Below the pieces are notes generated by a model, which made no database searches, had not been told where the DNA came from, and worked only from the letters and a program-made list of their open reading frames with translations. A stretch of 64,000 bases of DNA from Anaeramoeba flamelloides (lineage: Eukaryota; Metamonada; Anaeramoebidae), in NCBI GenBank assembly GCA_027625915.1, contig JANTQA010000008.1, forward strand, positions 8,106,501 to 8,170,500, in the 5' to 3' direction. Of this stretch, positions 11,137 to 21,800 are shown piece by piece; the stretch's first letter is position 1; every line of letters starts with the position of its first letter. Position numbers and translations under genes: made by a program.

Positions 11137-12480
11137 TTAAGGGTCTAGCTAATTATAGTGTCTTTGACCCATGGCCAAAGTGTTGGGTTTCTGAATAAAA
11201 AGGATATTGTGAAACCGAACATATTGATTGTAAACATTCAAATTTTTAAAAAAAAATTTCACTAATCACTCAATAAAAAAAATGCAATTCTTTAAAAAAA
11301 AAGTTTTACAAGATCTTTATGATCATAACAAACAATTTTCAAGATCTTGTCTTCAAAAAAGTCACAAAACAAAAAAAATAAATTAAACGAATTCTTTTTT
11401 CCAACAAAACAATTCCAATTTCGAAAAAAAAAAATTAATTGTTTCGAATTTTCCATTTCCAAATGCCTAATATTACTTTGGCTGGAAATAATTCATATTT
11501 TTGTTGGGTAAAATTAGTTTAGAATTTGAAAAAAAAGTGAAACTTGTAATACAAAAAAAAGAAATCTGATCATTATTTAGAAAGATTTCCCAAAAAGAGA
11601 TATAAAATGAAATAAAAAGAAGATCCAAATTAACTTGAAAGATAAACTGATTGCATTATTATCAATCAGTCTCACAAAAACTTGTTAAATCTCCTTTTCG
11701 ATGAAAATCTTTCAAAGAATTTTTTGAGATCTCAAAAAAAGTCAAATTTTATAATCTTTTAATAATTGATAATTTTTAAAAACCCATATCAAAAGAGAGT
11801 CATTAAAAAAACCGTTATTGTGTTGGTTACCACATTTTTTCTTTCCTTTTTGATTTTTTTCTTTATTCATTGATTTTACTTTGAATTTTCACTTCTGTTT
11901 TCAATTACTGTATTTTCCAAATGATAAATGAAAATTTTTATTTCAAGTTCGACGAATGAATTGTTGAAGATTTCTGCTACAATCAAATTATCAGATTAAA
12001 AAATTTTGTATTAGAGTTAACTTAGGAAGTTTAATTTATTGTCTAAAAATTTCATTTCTAAACGATGTTGTAATAATCTTTGGGTTTTCTTTCAACTTAT
12101 AAATGAGAAAAATATTTTGGTATGTGAACTAAAAATTTTCGTTTTTTAATTGGAAAATAAGAGTATAAATTATGTTGAACTTTTTTTCATAAATAGTAAA
12201 TTAGATCAAATTGAAGTTGCGGTTATTTTGTAACCCCTTATATTTGATAAAATCTTTGTTTTGTGATATACATTCTTCTGGTAATAATTCTTTTGAAAAA
12301 TTTAAAATAATCAAAGATCTCAAAAATTGACAAAGAACCACACTCGGAAAAGTACATTGTTGTATTCAAAACGATAATTCACATCAATTTAAATGGGAAA
12401 TAAAGTATCTGTGATTTCTCCCTTCTCTAAAAAACAACTTGGATTTACTGTGTTGTTTTTACTTGACAAAAATTACTCAC
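11137..12480. mobile_element. Rep-B, TTAA-flanked DNA transposon relic (copy 1)
   Basis: It starts with TTAAGGGTCTAG at 11137, the same end as the copy at 17215. It shares internal landmarks with that copy, such as AAAAAGG-ATATTGTGAAA near 11200 and a GTTATTTTGTAACCC-type block near 12220. The right terminus is not recognisable, so the end is approximate. TTAA plus GGG-type ends resemble the piggyBac superfamily. The extra length compared with the 701-bp copy is partly explained by an inserted Rep-H element at 11906-12165. Confidence 0.5.
11906..12165. mobile_element. Rep-H MITE (copy 1), inserted in Rep-B
   Basis: About 260 bp bounded by imperfect terminal inverted repeats containing TATTTTCCAA and AAATGAAAATTTTT, with TA at each end. 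A second copy in inverted order lies at 18737-18994. TA target sites and these short non-coding bodies suit a Tc1/mariner-type MITE. Confidence 0.6.
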
Positions 12481-15111
12481 ACAAATTTGTTTTTATTCGT
12501 ATTAAAATTAAGACAATTATTAAAATATATTTTTCCACCATAATAGCCTGATCTTAAAAATTTATATTTATAGGAGTTAGTTTATATATTGATTTGATTT
12601 GTATAATTAATATTTTTAGAAAGTTTTTTTTAGGGTAATGAATCTTTCCAGAAAGAACTATATTAACCCCATAACCAATCTTTTAAAGAATAAGCTTGTT
12701 TATTTGTTGTTTCTCTCAATTTTTTTTTCTCAAATAACAAAACAAAATTTCTGATTTTTTTTTTTTTGAATATATTACTAAGAAAACATATCCCCCCTAT
12801 CATAAAACACAACTTTCAAATATAATTCGTTATTGTTTTCATCTTATTTCAAATATAATATCTCATTAACTAATAAATAGTATATTTAAGGACGAATCAA
12901 TTTTGAAGGTAAAATCCTCAATTTTTAAAGTAAAATTGAAATCTTGAATTGAATTTATTTAAAAATTTTCTATATTTTTTGTTTTGTTTTTTTTTATTCA
13001 AAAACCTTTCTTCAAAAAAACAGAATTAATTTTGAGAGAAAGGTTTTACAATCTGAATGTTTATTTTTAGTTTTTTTTTTTTTTAAATAATATGTCTTTT
13101 GAAATCAACTTTACTTTGAATAACAATTATTGTATATAATCTTTTACAACGTCAACTTCTTTTTAAACAATTGAACTGGAACTTTAAGAAACAATTGCCA
13201 TGTTTTCTTATTATTTTTTTTTTTCAAAAACTCACACATTTTTCAAAAATATACCTTTTGGGGGGCATTATATTAAATATTTTTTTTTGTTTTTTTCGAA
13301 ACTTAATAATTAACTTTTTCTAAAAGGATTCAATCAAATTTCATATAAAAACCTATTGATAATTTTTTGAGAAGCAAGTTATCATTTTTAATAAATATTC
13401 ATTTTGGTCAATACTTTTTTAGTAAAGCGACCAAGATTATCTTTTTGGATTGGATTTTTGAGTCGCAATAATAAAAATAAAAATTTACAAAACATTTTGT
13501 TATTGAATAAATCTCACTTTTTGTAATTTCTGATACATTCCATGAACAAATAACATTTCAATTTTAATCTTTTTTAATAATAGGATTAAAAAGATCCAAA
13601 TATTAAATCATTTCCACTATTAAGCATTAGACTTTGAACAAAATTAAGACACAAGAACAAACATCTAATTAAAGTACATATTTCGAGTTATTGGAACATT
13701 AACCAAGGGAACAACAAATTCCTTAAATGTGCCAATTTTTGAAAATTTTTTTGTGCCTTAAATTACAATGGTGTTTCTACCTTAAAAAAGGAAATGAATG
13801 TTATACCCTTGAAGAGCATAAAAAATTATTTTTTGATAAGATTTTCAATAATGTATCAATTTTCTTGAAATTTTAAAGACCCATGATTTTTTTTATTTCA
13901 AATGGATATAATAAAAGGAATATTATTAGTTAAAACTGTTATTTGATAATATCTATTGATTTATTAATTTTCATGTTTATAATTATATATTTAAATTAAT
14001 TTTTTTTCCTTTGAAAATATTTAAAAAGTTGGACAATATTGATAAAGTCTATTGTTATGCTTAAATATTATGTCCTTACTACACCACTGAAACAATTCAG
14101 AACTAGTTATTAATCAATAATTAAAAAAAAATAATTCAAATTAAAAAGAATTCCTCAAAATTAAAAGTTGAATTTTATATTTTTCAAAAAATCAATGCAG
14201 AAAGAAATTGTTTTCTTAATTTTGGTGTTTTTCTCATATTTTTTTTTCTAGAAAATGAAAAAAATTGATTTGTAATCTCAATAGAAAAAAGAAATTATAT
14301 TCATTTCAAGTTTAAAAGAATTATTGGAATTGTTTTGAAAATCAACTTAAATTTTTTATATTGGGAATTTTTAAACTTTGTGATTTTATAGTTTAATTAA
14401 TTTTTTTTATACACTTCTTTTCAAGAAAATAATTTTTTTTTAAATAATTCAGAAATATATTGTTAATTTTACACCTTTCAAAAATGGAAACATATTGGTC
14501 AAACTTTTAAAGAACAATAATTCATTTCTGAAAATAGTATTAAAAGAAACCCAGATATTTATAACCATAAGATTTCTACTTTTACCTTAAGTTTTAGGAG
14601 GGGTTATTTTGTTTTTGAATTTGCTATTAAATGAACTCTGGGGATTTTTTTACAACTTTCCATCACTGAGAATGAAAAAAAACCGACAAATTAATAAGTA
14701 TTTTTTTTGGTTCCTTTAGATTCGGATTAATGAAGGAAAAATTTTTATTCCAAAACATTGATAATTTATCAAGCTACATTCTTTGTCTCTTGTCAAGAAT
14801 TCTTATAAAATATTTTTTTCTTGTGTAAAACACTGACATACAGACCATAATGATTTTCTTCTTCTTAGTGAAGAATTCAAAAACTAAAAAAAAAAAAATC
14901 TCAAAAATCTGTTCAAATTAGTAAAAAATTGTTTCAAAATATCTCAAATTTCAATTAAATACAGATCAACAAAAATATTTTTACATTTTAGCCACCTTAA
15001 AGCATTCTGAAACAAAACTAAATCAGTATATATTTATTGCAATAGAAAATAGAGAAATTTTTTGTTATAAACTTAAAACCAGAATTCAAAAAAAACAATC
15101 AATTATTCGAT
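12481..15111. other. Intergenic AT-rich spacer
   Basis: About 2.6 kb between Rep-B and Rep-A with no convincing exon, RNA gene or inverted repeat. It consists of poly-A/T tracts and short chance frames. Confidence 0.45.
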
Positions 15112-15114
15112 TAA

Positions 15115-15513
15115 CTGTTGTGGAAAAAAAGTGAAACAAGGTTTTTAATTGGGAACCTTACTGAAAATTCAAAGTAAGATCAATGAAAAAAAGAATAAAT
15201 AAATAAATAAAGATAAAATGAAGGATTCGCCACAATAACAGTTTTTTAAATACTATCTTTTAATATGGGTTTTTCTTTGATTGATCAATTATTAACAATT
15301 TGTTCAAAAAATGGACTATTTTTGAGATCTCCAAAACCACACCAATAATTTCGATAAGAAAGTAGATTTAAATTGTATTTGCTGGTTGATTGAAAATAAT
15401 ATAATGGGTTATTATTTGAAGTTAATTGGTTTCTTCTTTTTTTATTGATTTTACTTTTCATTTTCAGTAAAGTTCCCAATTAAAAACCTTGTTTCACTTT
15501 TTTTCCACAACAG
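15115..15513. mobile_element. Rep-A MITE, best-preserved copy
   Basis: A 399-bp element with long terminal inverted repeats of about 70 bp. The left end starts CTGTTGTGGAAAAAAAGTGA and the right end is its near-perfect complement. It is flanked by TAA on both sides (15112-15114 and 15514-15516), a three-base target duplication of the kind made by PIF/Harbinger transposases. There is no coding capacity, so it would be mobilised in trans. Other copies: 17118-18592 (interrupted), 44935-45310 and 60425-60840. Confidence 0.85.
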
Positions 15514-15516
15514 TAA

Positions 15517-15755
15517 TTCCAAATGCTGTTAATTGCAAAATAAAAAGATCAAAATTTTCATTCGGCTTTCAAAAAAAACCACACCCCAAGAATTAAAATA
15601 AGCCATCAAAGTTCTCAATTCTCAAAATATATTCGAATAATTTAAGTTTCTTTTCAGTATTAAGAATTTGAAATTTTACAAGATCTTTATAAATTTGTTT
15701 TTGGAAAGATGAATGAAAATTTTGTTGCATTTATTTTTCAACCAATAGTAATCTA
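15517..15755. repeat. Dispersed repeat also seen at 54950-55190
   Basis: The stretch GTTAATTGCAAAATAAAAAG and following bases are similar to 54960-55190, including a block about 40 bases before the end that reads like CATTTATTTTTCAACCAATA. No terminal repeats are evident. It abuts the first exon region of the RalGAP-alpha gene and may contain its promoter, or it may be part of a degraded element. Confidence 0.4.
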
Positions 15756-15876
15756 TTTGTGATGCTTTGGTGTTGTTCAGAAATTTTTTTCAAGTTTAAA
15801 AGGCAAAACTTGATTGTTCTTTCATTTTTTTGACTTTTTTGAATTTTCTTTCGTGGCTTTGTCAAACCAAATACTC

Positions 15877-18800
15877 ATGACCGAGTCTAAACAAGCACTT
15901 AAAAAGAAAGAATATTTTCTAGATGAAAACAAAAAAGCTTTAAGTCGAGTGAAAGCATTTATCGAGTATGTCAATTTTTCTGAAGCAGATGAACAAATGG
16001 AATCAACCTTTTTCATGAAAAACTCTTCAAAATTATATTCTGCAACAATCGATTCTTTTTATGGATACCAAACAAAGGGAATTGGAATGAAAGCAAAAAG
16101 TTTGTTTTTTTGAAATTTTTAACTTGGGTACCTTGGAAAGTGCTCATTAAAATGATGTTTATTTCTCAAAGTTGCAATTGAATGTCTTTTTTTTCAAAAA
16201 ACAAAAAAAAAAAAAAAAAAAATTTTTTTTCTTTTTCCTTTTTTTTCCCTGTTATTTTTTTGTCACATCAACAATCCCAAAAAATAGAAAGAAAAATACC
16301 AAAGTCTAACAACCTTTCTCTTCTTTTTACACACGTTAACAAATTATTGTATTATTGTCGAAATCTTTTCCAAAAGAAATGGCAACATAGAAGCTTTAGT
16401 AAGATCCAATTTATTTTTTTTTTCAAATTTTTTTCTTTTTTATTTTATTTTGACTTGATCAAACTATATTACTCAAATTGACAGAAAGGTTCACTTTCTT
16501 TGGATATTTAACAAAACAAAAAATGTCATTTCTCTAATTCAAAAAGAACATTTTGATTCCTAATTAATTTTTTCAATTATTGTAAATAATTTTTGCAAAC
16601 TTGTAAAACAATTTCTATAACAGCCGAATTGATGGTCTTTTTGTGTAGTCTGGAAAATAGGCCGGAGTGCCGAGTCTCGGGGATCGATGTTTTGTTAACT
16701 TTTATGGATACCTTAAATGTAAAATGTGATTTAAAACAATTTAATGCACTAGAGAGCTCAGTATGCTTTGACTCTTTCCTCAAGGATTTTCCAAATGAAA
16801 AAATCATTCTTAAAGTTCCACCAAATCACCGTAAAAATCCTTTTTCTTTTTTTCTTATTTCTTTTTTTATATTTCAAAGAATACAAGAAACTTTCCCTAC
16901 AAAACAAAAAAAAAAAACAAAAAAAAAAAACCATTCTTGTTTTGTATTTTAGAAAGGTGTTTCTTTAGTGGTACAGTTTCCAGATTTTTAAAAATGGTTC
17001 ACAATTTCTTGGGATTCAATCTATTTTTTAACAAAAGAACCTAACCCACTCACTAAAATCTTTACTTTTTTAGAAATGAACATTTCAAATCTTTTTTTCT
17101 TTTTGTTATTCTATCGTTTGAGAAAAAAAGTTCAACATGGTTTTTCATGTAAAACATGAATAGAACCTGAAAATTCAAAAGTAAGATCAATTAATGAAAG
17201 AAAAAATCAATGGTTTAAGGGTCTAGTCATTTACCGTGAATATGCACCATACTCAAGGGCTGACCCGAGACCAAAAAGGGTATTGTGAAATAGCCCTTCT
17301 TTTGGTTGACAAAATTCAAATAACAAAAAAAAAATTCCATTGGATCATCTTTGACAGAAAATTCAACAAAGAAAAATAAGTTTGAAAGAGTTCTCAATTT
17401 CAAAAAATCAAAATTTAACAAAAATATAATTCATCTTTTCTCATTTTCTATTTCCAAATGGTTAAATTTCTTCAATTTAAAACAAATTGCTTTCTTGAAT
17501 TTTGCAATCAATTTAATTCGATTTAATCTGATTTGTGGTTATCTTGTAACCCTCTAAATTTGACCAAGTATAGATTATGTAATATTCTTACGATAAAAAT
17601 AACTCATTTGAAAAATGAAAAAAAAGAAAAAAAAAAAATCACAGAGATCTCAAAAAGCGCCAAAGAGCGACACTTCAAAACTGGCATAGTTGTTTTCAAA
17701 ATTGTATATTCTAACCATTTTAATTGGAAATTGAGTGTCGCTCTTTGGCGCTTTTTTCTAAAAATGTCCTCATCTTTAGTTGTTGATTTTTGGAGATCGA
17801 TCATACATCATATGGTTGGTTGGTTTTTGATTGGTGTTAGGTCCTCATAAAAATTACTAAAAATTTTTTTTCCATTTCAGAAAAAAAAATTTCACCGTAA
17901 TGACTCGACCCTTAAGACAAAAAAGAGGATTCAACACAATAATAGATTTTATAATATTATCTTTTGGTATATAAGGTTTTCTTTAATTGATCAATTATTA
18001 AAAATTAGTTGAAAAAATCAAACTTTTTTTGAGGATCTCCAAAACAACTCAAATGATTTCGATATAAAAGGTAGACATAAATTGTGTTTGTTGATTTGGT
18101 TGATAATATAATAATGGATTATTATTTGAAGTCAATTTGTTTCTTTTTTTTAATTGATTTTACTTTTTGCTTTCAGAACACAAGTGTAAATATGGAATGT
18201 TGTAAAAAATAGAGTTTTTACAATTTTAGAGATAAATAAAGAGTTCCATGCAATTACCCAAAATTTGGTAATAGTAAATATAATATCTAATTATCTTAAT
18301 ACACTATTAATTATTTTAATCAAGGTATCGTTTAGTGAATATCAATCTTTTAATTTAAAAAAAAAATCCTTTTTCAAACAAAGTATTGGTGTTCACCAAA
18401 CGATTTTATATTGAAAATACCTTTGAGCTCAAAAATCAAAACAGACATTTCGTTGACTATTTACCAAAATTTTTGTAATTACATGAAACTCTTTATTTAT
18501 CTCTAAAAGTGTAAAAACTCTATTTTTTACAACATCCCATATTTACACTCTTGTAAGATTTCCAATGAATAACCGTGTTTCACTTTTTTTCCTATTTCAC
18601 TTTTTTCCCAAAATGTAGATATATAGGTTTATACAATTGACGTACTTTTTTTGAGGAAATTATTTTTCAGAATTTAGATTCAAATTAAAAATTAAATTAA
18701 TTTATCAAGAGCTAGACTTGTATAAAGCTTGGTTAATACTATTATTTTCCAATTAAAAAATGAAAATTTTTCGTTCAAATTCCAAAATATTTTTCTTTTT

Positions 18801-21800
18801 TATAAGCTGAAGTCAAACCAAAGATCACTGTAACATGTTTTAGAAATGATATTTTTAGACACTTAAAATAAAAAGCCTTCGTAAACTCAAAGACAAAATT
18901 TTTACTCTACTAATTTGATTGTAGCACTAATCATAAATATTTATTTCGGAAATTGAAATAAAAATTTTCATTTATTAATTGGAAAATAGCAGTAGTTTGA
19001 AATTTCTGATCCTGAAAATTTGATTTTCAAAATTATTCACGAAATTTTAAAGAAAAAATTAAAATCCTATTTTGTAATTCTAAAAAAAATAAGAAACTTA
19101 ATAATTTTTTTAAATAAGAAATGATTTTAAAATGCTTTTTAGTCCAATGAACTTTGAATGTTTTTGAAAATAAGAAAAGATTAAATGTATTTTCCAAAAG
19201 TTTAATGTTTTTTTTTCAGAAAATTGATATTCAAGATAATTGAAGCACTTTACAATCATTTTCTCTATTTTGTAGTTTTAAAAATTAATTTGACTTAATT
19301 AGAGTCTTGATCGATATTTTGTTTTTTACTTTCTCTCTATCCTTTCGAAATTCTTCAAGAAAATAACAAATAACTTTTTTGATTTTCGATTTTATTTAAA
19401 GACAAGTATATTACCTATTTTTCTTTTAGAAAAAATAAAAAAAAAGTATTTTGAAACTTCAAAAAGGATGTTGCTCAAAAAATTACATAAAAAACGCAAA
19501 ATTTACATTTTTGAACATTTTTTGATTTAATTTTCATTAATTTTTTTAAATCACATTTAATTTATTCTAAATACCTCTATATATATATATATATATATAT
19601 ATTATAAATAATATTCATAGTTGAAATTGAAGAAATTAATAACAAAGAAAAAGTTCCCGATTCAAAAGAAGAAAGAAGAATGATGTTTCAAAAAATGTTA
19701 ACTTTTATTTTAGAAAAGAGTACTGAAAAAGAATTTTGGTTTAAAACAATCAAAAATTATTTTTTAACCACACTATATCCAATTGTTTCAGAAAAATTAG
19801 GATTACTAGATGGAAAAACAAGTAAAAACACAATTTTATTTATTTATTTTTTTTTATTTTATTTTACTTTTTTAATAACTTTTAATTAATTGAAAATATG
19901 TTTCCCATTATATTGTTAAAGAAACTGGATTTAGAAATTCTTGTCATAGAGAATTACAAGAAGACATTATCCAATTTATTATCAAATGGCTTGGGAATGA
20001 TGAAATTTGTGGTATTATTTATAATGATCCACAAAATATGGATTTAATTTTAGAAATTTTTAGGCAAGCCTTGCTCTTGCCAAGTTCCTATGAAAAATCG
20101 GTCACAATGGTTTTAGATCAGTTTACTTTTTGGTTTAATGTAAGAAATAAAAAAAATAAATCTTCTTCTTATTATTTTATTTTATAATCAATTCACAAAG
20201 TATTTATTTCCAAAGTATTTAATCTTTATTATTTAATTAATCAATTATTTAATATTTTTTTAATAATATCAAAAACAAAATAAAAATATAGAATTTAAAA
20301 AAATCTCCAACAATAAGAAATAATATCCAATATTATGTCCAATCAATAGTAAAATATTTAATTCAATCCATTTTAATTAAACATGAAACACAACAGGCAG
20401 AAATTTTAGTAAAACGAAATAAAAGAATATTACAATTAATTCATACAATTACAAATGAAAGTACTTCAACTTTTACAAAAAAAACTTGGAATATTATTTT
20501 AGAAAATCTTATTATTGTTACTCAAATGTTTCTTCAAGACGAATTCTTAAATGATCATAATTCTCTTCAATTTCAATTATCTGGTGATTTATCAAATGTA
20601 TTTATCATTTTTTTTTTTTTATATTTTATTTTTTTATTTCTTTCTCCAATTTTATAAACCTAAAATTTTTATTAATATATATATATATATATATACACGT
20701 TGTCCAATTCTTGTAATATATTAATAATAAAGATTTTATTTAATCGTTTTTGTTAAATATGATTCAAAAAAAATTTTTTTATAAACTAATTGAACCTTGT
20801 TGGGAATTTATTCATAAATTTCAATTTGGTTTTAGAAAAAAATATGATACTCAAATTGCAGTATTAAACTTCTTAAATACTTAGAATACGATAAAATCAA
20901 ATAATGAAAATGAAAATGATAAAACATCTATTAAAATGATTGATATACCTTAAAGTTTTGATTCAATTAATTTTGAAAATAATTATAAAAACAATAAAAA
21001 AATTTATTCTAAATGAAATTATTATAATTTTTTTTTATTAAAATATTATAAAGGAGAAGGACTTGGTATATTTCAAGGGAGACCCTTTATCACCTTTTTT
21101 ATTTGCTCTAATTTCACATTTTCTTTTATGAAAAATTATACCATTAACAAATCATTGTCAAATGTTTGCAGATGATTTAATCTTAATTATAAAAGGAAAT
21201 AAAAATCAATTAAATGAAAAATTAAATTCAATATATGAAATTATTCTTTAATTTCGATTAAACCCAAAAAAATATAAAACAGTTGTATCGAAAGATTTAA
21301 AAAAAAATTAATTATTTGGGTATTTTTTTAGATAAAATTTCACATATAGTTTATAATTTAAAAAAATCTAAAGAAACATATAACAACTGCAAACAATTAT
21401 TCAATAACAATTCTCTGAATAATAATTTAAAAATTACATTATTTAAATCTTTTATATTAAGTCAATTGACATATGGGCTGTAAATTTTTAATTATCAAAT
21501 AAAAACGATAAATTATTTAAATTCTTGGATTAATTCATGTATTACTGGAATATGCAAAATAAATAGAAATGCACCAATTCTTATTTACAAAACAGAATTT
21601 AAAATTGAAAATATGATAATTTCAGTAAATAAAAAAAAATTGTTTAAATTCAAAAATAAATTAAGAAATTTATCTCTTCCTTATTAATTTTGAAAAATTA
21701 ATAAAATATAACCAACTAATAAATAATAAAATCAATTGGAAGTCAAAAGATTTAATCGAACTAAAAAAAGTAATATATAAATATACATATTATGAGTTGC

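Larger units (their letters stand above)
17118..18592. mobile_element. Rep-A MITE split by two later insertions
   Basis: The left end (17118-17214) and right end (18552-18592, with GTGTTTCACTTTTTTTCC) match Rep-A, as does the middle (17916-18182, including the TTGATCAATTATTA block). Rep-B (17215-17915) and Rep-C (18183-18551) interrupt it. Removing both leaves roughly 405 bp, the normal Rep-A size. Confidence 0.8.
16831..19620 (+). other. RalGAP-alpha intron 3 (2.8 kb), transposon-filled
   Basis: The intron runs from GTAAAAATCC after base 16830 to CATAG before 19621, joining phase 1 to phase 1. It holds the interrupted Rep-A copy with two insertions (17118-18592), a Rep-H copy (18737-18994) and a (TA)n tract just before the acceptor. 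Confidence 0.8.

Noticed and set aside
16182-16287. N-terminal extension of the second RalGAP-alpha exon
   Set aside because: Lys/Phe run from A and T homopolymers; the acceptor at 16288 restores phase with exon 1 without it.
17533-17850. Open frames over Rep-B on both strands
   Set aside because: They coincide with the hairpin and terminal repeats of a non-coding element and lack any transposase motif.
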